The notes under the pieces: generated by a model | Database searches by the model: none | Seen by the model: only the letters and a program-made list of their open reading frames with translations | What the model was told of the DNA's origin: nothing | In this document: in pieces, positions 9,000-16,979 of the stretch | Layout: each line of letters starts with the position of its first letter | How positions within the stretch are numbered: position 1 is the first letter of the stretch | Translations under genes and position numbers: made by a program | Origin: Prosthecobacter debontii | Lineage (GTDB): Bacteria > Verrucomicrobiota > Verrucomicrobiia > Verrucomicrobiales > Akkermansiaceae | Reading direction: 5' to 3' | Length of the DNA stretch: 48,077 bases | Assembly (NCBI GenBank): GCA_945873125.1 | Contig: CAMCBV010000023.1 | Coordinates: 1 to 48,077, forward strand

Positions 9000-10847
9000 A
9001 TGTCATTGAAAATTCGCAATCTCGCCATCATCGCCCACGTTGACCATGGGAAAACCACCCTCGTCGACCAACTTCTCCAAGCCGGCGGTACCTATCGTGA
9101 AAACCAAGCCACCCAAGAGCGGGCGATGGATTCCATGGATCTTGAGAGGGAAAAGGGTATTACTATCAAGGCGAAGAACACCGCGATTCTATGGGAAGGT
9201 TACACGATCAACATCGTCGACACCCCAGGGCACGCCGATTTCGGCGCGGAAGTGGAGCGTGTGATGAAAATGGTGGATGGCGTTTTGCTTGTCGTCGATG
9301 CGGCAGGTGGTCCGCAAGCCCAGACACGTTTTGTGCTTCGCAAAGCCCTTCAAGAAGGCCTCAAGCCTATCGTTGTGGTCAACAAAGTTGACCGCCCGCT
9401 TTCCAATCCACTCAAGGTTCATGACCAAGTGCTTGAGCTTTTCCTCGATCTCGATGCGACCGAAGAGCAGTTTGAAGCTCCGTTCTGCTATGGCTCCGCG
9501 CGTGACGGTTACTTCATGGATCATCCGGATGATGAGCGTAAGGATTGCATCCCGCTTCTGAAAAAAATCATCGAGTTCATTCCTGAGCCGGCAGCTGATC
9601 CTGCAGCTCCTTTCCACATGCTCGTCTCCAATATCGAGTGGGATAGCTTCGTTGGCCGTGTGGCGGTCGGAAAAGTTCTCGGTGGTTCCGTCAAAAAAGG
9701 CGACACCATCTGGCTGCACCGCAAAGACGGCACCAAGCAACAATCCAAGGTGATGAAAACCTTCACCTACTCCGGTCTTGCGACCGAGGACTCCGAAGGT
9801 TGCGGCGCAGGCGGTATTGTCGGTATTGCTGCCGGTATCGAGAATATCGACATCGGTGAAACCCTTGCTGCTTCGGCTGACCAAGTGGCGCTTCCTTTCG
9901 TGGAGATCGACCCACCAACCGTTTCCATGGAGTTCTCCATCAATGATGGGCCACTCGGCGGCAAAGAAGGCAAGCACGTCACCTCACGCGCCATCCGCGA
10001 GCGCCTGATGCACGAGATTAAGACCAACGTATCTCTTCAAGTTGAAGACACCGATCAAGCGGGTGTATTCAACGTCTCCGCACGTGGCGCGATGCAGATT
10101 GCCGTGCTTGTGGAAACCATGCGCCGCGAAGGTTTCGAAGTCTGCGTATCCCGTCCGACCGTGATCTATCGCCGCGATGAAAGCGGAAAGCTGCTCGAGC
10201 CTTTCGAGACTCTCTACATCGAATCTCCAGGTGAATACACTCAGGGTATCCTGAAATCCCTCATCAACCGTAAGGGCATGATGGAAAACATGGAGACCGA
10301 GCCATCCGGCGAGACCTTGATTACCGCTCTTATCCCGACCCGCGGACTGATTGGTTTCGAAACGGAAATCGTTAACCTGACATCCGGTCACGGCATCATG
10401 TCCCATCTTTTCCGCGAGTATGGTCCGCATGCGGGCGAGATCGTGACCCGCACCACCGGAACACTCGTTTCCATGGAAGCTGGAGTCGCCACCACCTACT
10501 CGCTGCAAGCTCTCGAAGATCGCGGTGTGCTCTTCGTGGGTCCTAACGATGCGATTTATGGCGGGATGCTCGTCGGTGAAAACCCACGCATTGGCGATAT
10601 GCCGGTGAACCCTGTGAAAGAGAAACATCTCGATAACATGCGTTCATCCGGTAAGGACAAAACTTCGAAACTCACCCCGCCGATCCGGTTCTCTCTCGAG
10701 CGCGCCATCGAATACATCGATGCCGATGAACTCGTTGAAGCCACTCCTCTGAACATTCGTCTCCGCAAACGCATTCTCGACGAAGGTGCGCGCAAGCGTG
10801 CGGCAAAAGGAATCAAAGGCGAAGATCGCAGCAACAGAGGGAAGTAA
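9000..10847 (+). CDS. typA: GTP-binding protein TypA/BipA
   Basis: A 615-residue translational GTPase of normal length. The G domain shows [17 protein letters not shown] (P-loop, about 9-25), the switch I region [28 protein letters not shown] (G3) and VNKVDRP (G4). It is followed by EF-G-like domains II, III and V and the TypA-specific C-terminus ending with a basic tail ([19 protein letters not shown]). Members bind the 70S ribosome at the EF-G site and help ribosome assembly and stress or cold adaptation. The start is ATG at 9000. It stands alone, with repeat elements on both sides. Confidence 0.97.
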   Translation: MSLKIRNLAIIAHVDHGKTTLVDQLLQAGGTYRENQATQERAMDSMDLEREKGITIKAKNTAILWEGYTINIVDTPGHADFGAEVERVMKMVDGVLLVVDAAGGPQAQTRFVLRKALQEGLKPIVVVNKVDRPLSNPLKVHDQVLELFLDLDATEEQFEAPFCYGSARDGYFMDHPDDERKDCIPLLKKIIEFIPEPAADPAAPFHMLVSNIEWDSFVGRVAVGKVLGGSVKKGDTIWLHRKDGTKQQSKVMKTFTYSGLATEDSEGCGAGGIVGIAAGIENIDIGETLAASADQVALPFVEIDPPTVSMEFSINDGPLGGKEGKHVTSRAIRERLMHEIKTNVSLQVEDTDQAGVFNVSARGAMQIAVLVETMRREGFEVCVSRPTVIYRRDESGKLLEPFETLYIESPGEYTQGILKSLINRKGMMENMETEPSGETLITALIPTRGLIGFETEIVNLTSGHGIMSHLFREYGPHAGEIVTRTTGTLVSMEAGVATTYSLQALEDRGVLFVGPNDAIYGGMLVGENPRIGDMPVNPVKEKHLDNMRSSGKDKTSKLTPPIRFSLERAIEYIDADELVEATPLNIRLRKRILDEGARKRAAKGIKGEDRSNRGK

Positions 10848-10849
10848 GT

Positions 10850-10923
10850 GGTAGGGTCGTTTTGATAAAACGACCTCTATCTTGTCGCCGTTTTCTCGGT
10901 CATTTTATCAAAATGACCCTACC
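10850..10923. repeat. REPIN-like inverted doublet of a GGTAGGGTC hairpin
   Basis: Two 26-base arms face each other: 10850-10875 (GGTAGGGTCG-TTTTGATAAAA-CGACC) and 10898-10923 (GGTCA-TTTTATCAAAA-TGACCCTACC). The arms are reverse complements except at two positions, and those two positions pair with each other inside each arm: G-C in one arm, A-T in the other. This compensatory change suggests that each arm folds on its own. A single arm occurs at 18550. The element lies between the typA stop and the next gene and may also act as a transcript-end structure. Confidence 0.8.
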
Positions 10924-10932
10924 GAAAATATC

Positions 10933-11985
10933 ATGTCCACCCATCTCATCCGCATCTCTGAAGTCTTTGCTCCGTGGATAGCGGAGTTGATGGAGATCCT
11001 TGGTGCGGAGAAGGTGAAGCGTTTGGGTATCGAGTATTTCCTGTTTCAAACGGAAACACCGGAACGCATCCACGATTCACCCGCCGCGCGGTTCATCCGG
11101 TTTCATGTGCCTATCGAACATTCATGGCCATGCAATCCAGAGAAGATGGAAGGTTTTATCGAGAAAGCCGCGCAGACGATCTACTACAAATTCGAAAGCC
11201 GGAATCCACAAACCATTCTTGTCGGTCAACTCGATCCCGGTGCGCCGAAACGTTATTACAAAGCCCTCGCATCGAATTTAAGAGGACGGGCATTACAAGT
11301 TTTTGAACTATCCGAAGGCGCACCAAAATCGGCCGAGGAACAGGATCCAAAAAAGGAAACCTTGTTTTGTTGGGTCGGTAAAGAAGGTCTCTACTGCGGC
11401 ATAGCGACTCCTCTTGAAGCAGGTGGAATTCATCCGGGTGGAACGAAATACATCGCGCAAAACTCCGATGATACCGTCAGCCGCGCGGGGGCGAAGATTG
11501 CCGAGGGTTTGCATTTCCTCTCCATGTATCGGCCATTACCTCGTGAAGGCGCGCATTGGTTGGAACTTGGCGCAAGTCCGGGTGGGATGACTTCCGAGTT
11601 GTTGATGCGGGGTTACGAAGTTTCCGCCATTGATCGCGCTCCGCTTGACAAACGTCTTGCGAATCATCCGCAACTGAGTTTTCTCCGCGAGGATGTGGCC
11701 GAGTTCGTTCCACCGCGCGGGATTAAATATGACGCAATTCTATCCGATATGAATGGATCTCCACGTCAGGCAATCACGTTGGTCACACGCTTGAAAGATT
11801 TCCTCCGTCCTGGCGCACTCGCTGTGTTCACTCTGAAAACCACCGGTGCAGAAACCATCGCTGATATCGAAACATTGGAAAACGACGTGTTAGAAATCGC
11901 CAAAGGAAACGGATTTTCCCTGATCGTAAAAACGCACCTGACCTACAACCGTCAGGAGTTCACGATGTTTTTTGAGAGGGTTTAA
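10933..11985 (+). CDS. rlmM: RlmM-like 23S rRNA 2'-O-ribose methyltransferase
   Basis: About 350 residues with an N-terminal THUMP-like RNA-binding region and a C-terminal FtsJ-type Rossmann methyltransferase domain. SAM-binding sequence is seen in HWLELGASPGGMTSELLMRGYEVSAIDRAP, and the K-D-K-E-type catalytic residues are suggested by the YDAILSDMNGSP Asp, FTLKTTGAE and NRQEFTMFF. RlmM in enterobacteria methylates C2498 of 23S rRNA; that this protein modifies the same base is inferred. ATG at 10933 is preferred because the longer frame from a TTG at 10882 would run through the inverted repeat at 10850-10923. Confidence 0.75.
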   Translation: MSTHLIRISEVFAPWIAELMEILGAEKVKRLGIEYFLFQTETPERIHDSPAARFIRFHVPIEHSWPCNPEKMEGFIEKAAQTIYYKFESRNPQTILVGQLDPGAPKRYYKALASNLRGRALQVFELSEGAPKSAEEQDPKKETLFCWVGKEGLYCGIATPLEAGGIHPGGTKYIAQNSDDTVSRAGAKIAEGLHFLSMYRPLPREGAHWLELGASPGGMTSELLMRGYEVSAIDRAPLDKRLANHPQLSFLREDVAEFVPPRGIKYDAILSDMNGSPRQAITLVTRLKDFLRPGALAVFTLKTTGAETIADIETLENDVLEIAKGNGFSLIVKTHLTYNRQEFTMFFERV

Positions 11986-11990
11986 TTGAA

Positions 11991-12138
11991 GCGCCGCAGG
12001 CTTTGGACTGCTGGGATCATTCCCAGCTTTCACGCTCAGCATTGATCAATGAGCGCTGTGGTAATAGCGCTGCTCTGAGTTTAGACGAATCCACACAAAA
12101 AGCTGCGGATCACCGCAGCAGTCCAAAGCCTCCGGCGG
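11991..12138. repeat. REPIN-like multi-hairpin element with matching inverted ends
   Basis: The ends are inverted copies: GCCGCAGGCTTTGGACTGCTG at the left and CAGCAGTCCAAAGCCTCCGG at the right. Next to each end is a hairpin: GCTGGGA-TCAT-TCCCAGC (12010-12027) and GCTGCGG-ATCA-CCGCAGC (12102-12119). Aligned in the same orientation, these two hairpins differ at two pairs and keep pairing in both, so the fold is conserved by compensatory change. Inside are further palindromes: ATTGATCAAT within CGCTC...GAGCG (12032-12054), and AGCGCT twice around 12052-12071. No ORF. It separates the rlmM-like gene from the convergent pseudopilin-like gene. Confidence 0.8.
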
Positions 12139-12167
12139 GTTGGAAAATCGCATGAACGTTCTCCCTA

Positions 12168-12800
12168 TTATTCCGGATAACGAATATCAGGAGCTTTGCC
12201 GTTCCACATGGGATGCTTGGCGGAGAGGATGTCGATATCTTTGTCGTAAACGTGACCGTCTTTGTGGATGTCGTAAGTTAGAGCTGATTGATTGATGCGT
12301 AATATTATAGCTTTTCCTTTAAAAGGTTCGGGATCGAATTTGGTGGTTCCGGGAATGAGAGGAGTGAGGACAATGGGAGTGAGCGGATCGTCTTTTGAAG
12401 TAAGGCCGGAGATGTAGGAGAAACCTACTTCACCTTTATCAAGGGCTTTGCCCGGAGAAATATCGCCGTCTGGTCTTTTTGATTTTTTGATTTTAGCATA
12501 GAACATTTGTTCGGATGGTTCTACTCCAGAGGCGAGGAGTTGGCGAAACGCGTTGTTAGAAGACGTGCCAGAAAGATCGAAACCATGATTTGGGTAATCG
12601 GTTGCGACGATGGAGGTGGTGGAATCACTAGGGTAAGATCCATATTGATCTTCGAAGCCGAACAAGGAGATCCCGATTTGTTTGGCGTTATTAATTGCTT
12701 CTGCTGTTCCTGATTTTTTAGGATGACCAGTATGGTAGGGTAGACACCATAAAGCGATAAAGCCAATCACAAGGATAGCTACGATAGATTCTTTAATCAC
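12168..12800 (-). CDS. Type II secretion pseudopilin-like / prepilin-like protein
   Basis: A 210-residue protein with an N-terminal membrane helix (IVAILVIGFIALWCLPY, about 5-21), then AEAINNAKQIGISLFGFEDQYGSYP. This segment is characteristic of the verrucomicrobial and planctomycete pilin-like family, where an alpha-helix is followed by A-x-N-N-x-K-Q and D-x-Y-G-x-x-P. The rest is a small extracytoplasmic domain with YISGLTSKDDPLTPI and a C-terminal KDGHVYDKD region. A canonical prepilin cleavage site (G-F-T-L-x-E) is missing from the N-terminus, so it may be membrane-anchored rather than assembled. No other secretion genes are adjacent. The function is a family-based guess. Confidence 0.6.
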   Translation of the reverse strand: MIKESIVAILVIGFIALWCLPYHTGHPKKSGTAEAINNAKQIGISLFGFEDQYGSYPSDSTTSIVATDYPNHGFDLSGTSSNNAFRQLLASGVEPSEQMFYAKIKKSKRPDGDISPGKALDKGEVGFSYISGLTSKDDPLTPIVLTPLIPGTTKFDPEPFKGKAIILRINQSALTYDIHKDGHVYDKDIDILSAKHPMWNGKAPDIRYPE

Positions 12801-12854
12801 CGGCTTAAACCATTTCGGCTGACGAGTTAGTAACTCGGGTTCTAATTATTCATT

Positions 12855-12875
12855 CACTCTAGCATATGTAGAGTG
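12855..12875. repeat. Perfect 7-bp hairpin upstream of the pseudopilin-like gene
   Basis: CACTCTA-GCATATG-TAGAGTG lies 55-75 bases upstream of the minus-strand start at 12800, followed on the plus strand by CTTTTGG. It could be an operator or a weak terminator; the run of T is short and no plus-strand gene reads into it. Confidence 0.4.
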
Positions 12876-12930
12876 CTTTTGGTTTAGCGCGAGATTAAAG
12901 CTAGCCGGAGGCAGGCTCTCCGATATTTTT

Positions 12931-12950
12931 GAGGGACAGGAATGTCCCTC
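12931..12950. repeat. GAGGGACA hairpin just past the gatB stop
   Basis: GAGGGACA-GGAA-TGTCCCTC is a perfect 8-bp stem starting 5 bases past the gatB stop on the minus strand. A second weak pair, CGGAG...CTCCG, is nearby at 12905-12922. On the gatB strand the stem is followed by AAAAATAT, not a T run, so it is not a standard intrinsic terminator; it may be a REP-like repeat or block exonucleases. Confidence 0.5.
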
Positions 12951-12954
12951 CTCC

Positions 12955-14403
12955 TTATAGGAGCTTTGCTCGTAACAAATCCGTCACTTGTTTTGGATTG
13001 GGTTTGGTGGTGGAGGATTTCATGACCTTGCCAGTGAGGAAGTTGAGGAGTTTTTCGTTGCCGGCTTTGATGGCTTCGACTTCGCTTGGGTTTTCAGCGA
13101 TGGCAGCATCGACCAGAGCTTCGAGGTCGCCAGCGGAGGTGGGTTTGAAACCGAGTTCATCGGCGATGTCTTTCGGTGCGCGATCTGGGGCGTCGAAGAG
13201 GACGGAGAAAACTTCTTTGGCTTGGTTCGGAGCTAGGGTGCCGTTTTCGACCAAGACTAACAGGTCGCGGAGTTTTTCAGGTGGCACAGGGCATTCAGCG
13301 ATGCTGATAGCTTGCTCGTTGAGAGTGCCGAGCAGGTTGTTAATGAGGAAGTTCGCGGTCTTCTTGGCGGGGATCGCTGGGTCGGCGGTGGCTTCAAAAT
13401 ATTTTGCGAGATGGCTGTCAGCCGTGAGCACCGCGGCATCGTAGGAAGTCAGGCCGAAGTCTTTTTCGTAGCGCTGGATTTTATCCAAACGCGGCTCGGG
13501 GACGAGCGCGCGTACGGTTTCGAGAAGGGGTGCGGTGGCGATGGGAAGAAGATCGGGGCAGGGGAAGTAACGGTAGTCGTGCGCGTCTTCTTTGGTCCGC
13601 ATGAGCTGGGTTTCGCCGAGGTCGTCGTTCCAGCGACGGGTAGATTGGATCTGAGGAATTCCTGCGTTTAGTTCCTCGGTTTGGCGCTCGATCTCGTGAT
13701 GGATCGCGCGGCGGATCGCGGAAAAGGAATTGAGGTTTTTGAGTTCCACTTTTGCTCCGAGTGGATCGGATTCTTTTTCGCGGAGTGAGATGTTCACATC
13801 GCAACGAAGGTTGCCCTTTTCGAGATCGGCATCGGAGGTGTTGCATTCATGAAGAACGAGCTGGAGCGAGCGCAGGTAAGCAAAAGCTTCCTCGGCGGAT
13901 TCGAGATCCGGCTCGGTAACGATTTCCATCAGGGGCGTGCCGGCGCGATTGAAATCGATGAGTGATGTGGTGGCGAGGTGAGTGGACTTTGCGACGTCTT
14001 CTTCCAAGTGGATGCGGTTGAGGCGGACGATTTTGTTAGGGGTCTTGATGTCTTTTCGTGCGTCGGTCGGATAACAATCATCGAAAAGTGGAACACCACC
14101 ACCTAAGCAGAGAGGAAAATCCATCTGCGTGGTCTGGTAGTTTTTCGGCATGTCCGGATAGAAGTAGTTCTTTCTATCCCAACGGGAATACTCCGGAGAA
14201 CCGCAGCCGAGCGCGAGACCTGTCAGCAAGGTTTTCTCGATGGCGAGTTTATTAAGAACCGGCAATGCACCGGGATAGCCAAGGCAAACGGGGCAGGTGT
14301 TCGTATTCGGGTCGTCGCCAAAAGAAGTGCGGCAAGCACAGAACATTTTGGTGTCGGTGTTGACTTGGGCGTGGACTTCAAGGCCGATGGTGACGAGATA
14401 CAT
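12955..14403 (-). CDS. gatB: Aspartyl/glutamyl-tRNA(Asn/Gln) amidotransferase subunit B
   Basis: A 482-residue GatB of full length. It starts YLVTIGLEVHAQVNTDTKMFCAC, with the zinc-type cysteines CAC...CPVC (about 22-39), the kinase-like core PGALPVLN, DFNRAGTPLMEIVTEPD (about 150-166) and SFSAIRRAIHHEIERQ, then the C-terminal YqeY/GatB tail domain. GatB activates and transaminates mischarged Glu-tRNA(Gln) or Asp-tRNA(Asn) in the GatCAB complex. gatC and gatA are not in the window. The ATG at 14403 lies directly against a heptamer tract (14404-14427) instead of a Shine-Dalgarno sequence. Confidence 0.97.
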   Translation of the reverse strand: MYLVTIGLEVHAQVNTDTKMFCACRTSFGDDPNTNTCPVCLGYPGALPVLNKLAIEKTLLTGLALGCGSPEYSRWDRKNYFYPDMPKNYQTTQMDFPLCLGGGVPLFDDCYPTDARKDIKTPNKIVRLNRIHLEEDVAKSTHLATTSLIDFNRAGTPLMEIVTEPDLESAEEAFAYLRSLQLVLHECNTSDADLEKGNLRCDVNISLREKESDPLGAKVELKNLNSFSAIRRAIHHEIERQTEELNAGIPQIQSTRRWNDDLGETQLMRTKEDAHDYRYFPCPDLLPIATAPLLETVRALVPEPRLDKIQRYEKDFGLTSYDAAVLTADSHLAKYFEATADPAIPAKKTANFLINNLLGTLNEQAISIAECPVPPEKLRDLLVLVENGTLAPNQAKEVFSVLFDAPDRAPKDIADELGFKPTSAGDLEALVDAAIAENPSEVEAIKAGNEKLLNFLTGKVMKSSTTKPNPKQVTDLLRAKLL

Positions 14404-14427
14404 AAATTCTAAACTTTAAACTTCAAG
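14404..14427 (-). repeat. TTTRARR heptamer tract directly upstream of gatB
   Basis: On the minus strand it reads CCTTGAAGTTTAAAG then TTTAGAATT and ends at the gatB ATG. The heptamers are TTTAAAG and TTTAGAA, preceded by CTTGAAG. It takes the place where a ribosome-binding site would be expected. Confidence 0.6.
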
Positions 14428-14450
14428 GAAGACTGGGGTTGTGGGAATAA

Positions 14451-14481
14451 GATCCGTCAGATCAGTCTGATCTGGCAGATC
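14451..14481. repeat. GATC-rich hairpin between hom and gatB
   Basis: CAGATCA-GTC-TGATCTG is a perfect 7-bp stem inside a longer imperfect one bounded by GATC on both sides. It lies just downstream of the hom stop (14493) on the minus strand and may act as a transcript-end structure or be another REP-type repeat; no T run follows. Confidence 0.5.
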
Positions 14482-14492
14482 CGACCGATCTC

Positions 14493-15818
14493 TTAACCTA
14501 AATTTTCAATACGGAAAACGACTGGAGTTGAATTGATGCAGTTGAGGGTTTCGATTTCTGCCAGGGCGTTGGTGAGTTTGCCGAAGGGGCAGGAGTGGAG
14601 GAGGAAAACCATGTCGACGAACTCCGCGTCGGGGTTTGAAGCATCGACGGGAGAATGGGTGCCTGAAATTCCGATTTTGTGTTTTGCTATCACGGTGGCG
14701 ATTTCGGCGACGACACCCGGGCGGTCTGTAACGTCGAAGCGGACGTAGTAGGCGGTGGAGGTTTCTTCGATGGGGACAAGCGTCCCGGATTCTCGATAAG
14801 GAAGGAATCCGCGATGGTGCGAAGTGTGTGCGAGATCGCGCGCGGCTTCGACGAGATCGGCGATCACTGATGAGGCGGTCGGGCCTTGTCCGGCGCCACG
14901 TCCGTAGAAGAGCGATTCGCCTGCGGCATCGGAGTTGACCGAGACCGCATTGAACACGCCGTTGACGGAAGCAAGAATGTGTTTATGGGAGATGAAAGAT
15001 GGCTGCACACGGAGTTCGACCGCGCCGCCGTCGCGTTCGCGAATGACCGCGAGAAGTTTGATCACATAACCGAGAGACTTCGCGAAGCGAATATCGGTGG
15101 GGCGGACTTGTTCGATGCCGGAAACATGGATGTTCGCGGGATCGATAGGAAAACCATAGGCAAGAGTCGCGAGAAGGATGGCCTTGTGGGCGGCGTCCCA
15201 GCCATTGACGTCGAGTGCGGGATCGGCCTCCGCGTAACCGAGTGATTGAGCTTCCTGGAGAGCGGTTGGGTAGTCAATGCCGCGCAGGGTCATTTGCTCG
15301 AGGATATAGTTCGAGGTGCCGTTGATGATGCCGGTGAAAGAATGGATTTGGTTGCCGATGAACGAATCTTGGACGGTTTTGACGATGGGGATGCCACCGG
15401 CAATGGCGGCCTCGAAAAAGATGGGGGTTTCCATTTTCCGGGAAATGGCAAACAGCTCGACTCCGCGTTCAGCGAGTAGGGCTTTGTTGCCGGTGACGAC
15501 GGGTTTTTTCGCCAACAGTGCGGCGGCTACGATTTCAAAGGCATCTGTGGTGCCACCGATGAGCTCAACGACGATGTCCACCGCTGGGTCATTCACGAGA
15601 TCTTTCCAGTGAGTGGTGAGGATTTCTGAAGGAACGGCGGAGGTGGTGGAGCGCGATTTTTTGGGGTCGCGGACGAGGATTTTGGTGATTGCGAGGGAAA
15701 CGCCTTTACCGGTGCGCTCTGAGATGAGTGCGCCGTTTTTTTCAAGCGTGTTCCATACGCCGGACCCGACGGTGCCGAAGCCCGCGAGGCCGATTCCTAG
15801 TTTATTGCATTTGCTCAC
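14493..15818 (-). CDS. hom: Homoserine dehydrogenase with C-terminal ACT domain
   Basis: A 441-residue NAD(P)-dependent homoserine dehydrogenase, which reduces aspartate semialdehyde to homoserine on the threonine/methionine branch. The Rossmann motif is GLAGFGTVGSGVW (10-22). The catalytic core has VVTGNKALLAERG, EAAIAGGIPIVK, FTGIINGTSNYIL and the acid-rich GYAEADPALDVNGWDAAHK with the proton-transfer lysine region. The C-terminus from about residue 360 (YYVRFDVTDRPGVVAEIATV) is an ACT domain, usually the site of threonine feedback. It is monofunctional, without the aspartate kinase half. Confidence 0.96.
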   Translation of the reverse strand: MSKCNKLGIGLAGFGTVGSGVWNTLEKNGALISERTGKGVSLAITKILVRDPKKSRSTTSAVPSEILTTHWKDLVNDPAVDIVVELIGGTTDAFEIVAAALLAKKPVVTGNKALLAERGVELFAISRKMETPIFFEAAIAGGIPIVKTVQDSFIGNQIHSFTGIINGTSNYILEQMTLRGIDYPTALQEAQSLGYAEADPALDVNGWDAAHKAILLATLAYGFPIDPANIHVSGIEQVRPTDIRFAKSLGYVIKLLAVIRERDGGAVELRVQPSFISHKHILASVNGVFNAVSVNSDAAGESLFYGRGAGQGPTASSVIADLVEAARDLAHTSHHRGFLPYRESGTLVPIEETSTAYYVRFDVTDRPGVVAEIATVIAKHKIGISGTHSPVDASNPDAEFVDMVFLLHSCPFGKLTNALAEIETLNCINSTPVVFRIENLG

Positions 15819-15843
15819 GTGGCGAGGCTAGGCGGAGTGAGGA

Positions 15844-15863
15844 AAATCTCAAACTTCAAATTT
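15844..15863 (-). repeat. TTTRARR heptamer tract upstream of hom
   Basis: On the minus strand it reads AAATTTGAAGTTTGAGATTT, that is TTTGAAG-TTTGAGA-TTT, 26-45 bases upstream of the hom ATG. The rest of the gap to 16039 shows only a faint relic of a GGACGCAGAG-type repeat near 15985-15997. Confidence 0.55.
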
Positions 15864-16039
15864 CGGGAATGTGACAGAGATTTTTTCACAGCAGAGCCGC
15901 AAAACCCCATGAGAGATAGCGAATATTTATTTCTAGCGAAGCCAGACTGTTTGGACGAAACAAAGTGAAGTCAAAGGCCGCATAGGGACGCAGAGCTCTG
16001 GCTGATGAATTGAGGAGAATTTTCGCTATGAAGACCGAT

Positions 16040-16501
16040 TTATTTCCGGAGTCTGGGATCGAAGGAAAAGGGTTTGGGTTTGGAGGGTCTGAGTTTTGAG
16101 GCGTTCGGGTGATGGGGTTGGATGAGCAAGATATGTTCTTTGGGGATAATCGTGCTGGGGAGGCGCAGGGCGAGGTTGCGATTTTCCGTGAGCCATCTTG
16201 AACCGAAGTCGCGTGCGCTGGGGGACGACGGCAGGTTTCTCCAATCTGCGGGAACTTGGTTGGGTTTCACGGACTGGATCCATTCATCGGGGATTTCCAC
16301 TTCGATGATAATCCAGTCTGTATGAAGCAATTCACGTGGAGCATGGACGAGGATTTCGAGTGCTGCCAAGGCACGTGATTCGGCCAGATAAACGGCGGCG
16401 TTGCCGGGGTGATTCCAGCGCCCACCCCAGAGTCTTGCACCTTCGCCATCCATGGCGGTGTTTGCCCAACGCGATTGAACCATGCGGAAAAACTGAGCCA
16501 T
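16040..16501 (-). CDS. RES-domain toxin (Xre-RES type toxin-antitoxin)
   Basis: A 153-residue RES-domain protein. Key features are ARLWGGRWNHPGNAAVYLAES (about 22-42), with conserved Arg28 and Tyr38, and the LAALEILVH helix with Glu49. RES toxins of the MbcT/ParT group destroy NAD+ or ADP-ribosylate targets; which activity applies here cannot be read from sequence. The gene starts 2 bases after the stop of its antitoxin gene, the usual antitoxin-toxin order for Xre-RES modules. The C-terminal tail is basic and proline-rich (SKLRPSKPKPFSFDPRLRK). Confidence 0.88.
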   Translation of the reverse strand: MAQFFRMVQSRWANTAMDGEGARLWGGRWNHPGNAAVYLAESRALAALEILVHAPRELLHTDWIIIEVEIPDEWIQSVKPNQVPADWRNLPSSPSARDFGSRWLTENRNLALRLPSTIIPKEHILLIQPHHPNASKLRPSKPKPFSFDPRLRK

Positions 16502-16503
16502 GA

Positions 16504-16947
16504 TCAGGAAAAGACACCGTGTTCGATTCGACCGAGCAATGCTTCCACTTCGCGCGCGCCGATCTCGGTATCTGCGAAATCTAACGGAAGCTCCGAGTCA
16601 AAGGCGATGGCCGGGGCATTCAGCCATGCACGAGCTTTTTCTGGATTTCCCATCACTTCGGTGGCGCGGTGAAACAAGCGTGCATAGCGAACGAGGCGAT
16701 CCGATTCCATCCGATCCAGATGACCGGATTTTTTCCTGCGGTGCAATGTGGCGCGGGATATTCCCAACAAGGCGGCAAGTTTTTCCTCGCTCAGTCCCAG
16801 CATTTCACGAGCTGTATGGAATTCTGCCATGGCTAAACCATCGCGAACTCGGTTGATGAGGTATGGTGCTTCGGGGGATTTTACAAGTGATTCAGCATCT
16901 TTCGTTGGATCATCAGGTAGGGAATACTTGATGTCATTTTGTTTCAT
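16504..16947 (-). CDS. Xre/MbcA/ParS-family antitoxin (DUF2384 toxin-binding)
   Basis: About 147 residues from the ATG at 16947 (a TTG at 16956 is an alternative). The middle holds a helix-turn-helix, AREMLGLSEEKLAALLGISRATLHRRKKSG, typical of Xre-like antitoxins. The C-terminus, GNPEKARAWLNAPAIAFDS and LPLDFADTEIGAREVEALL, is the DUF2384 toxin-binding domain that covers the RES active site. Such antitoxins repress their own promoter; an AT-rich dyad lies immediately upstream at 16956-16979. Confidence 0.88.
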   Translation of the reverse strand: MKQNDIKYSLPDDPTKDAESLVKSPEAPYLINRVRDGLAMAEFHTAREMLGLSEEKLAALLGISRATLHRRKKSGHLDRMESDRLVRYARLFHRATEVMGNPEKARAWLNAPAIAFDSELPLDFADTEIGAREVEALLGRIEHGVFS

Positions 16948-16955
16948 AAGAAACA

Positions 16956-16979
16956 ATTAATTGATTTAAATGAATTAAT
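16956..16979. promoter_or_regulatory. Candidate operator of the Xre-RES operon
   Basis: ATTAATT-GATTTAAATG-AATTAAT is a perfect 7-bp inverted repeat just upstream of the antitoxin start and overlapping the 3' end of the rsuA-like gene. Its position fits an autoregulatory operator for the antitoxin. It is AT-rich, so chance symmetry is possible. Confidence 0.4.

Noticed and set aside
9189..10628. Long minus-strand frames opposite typA
   Set aside because: Shadows of a strongly conserved gene with biased codon use; no family features.
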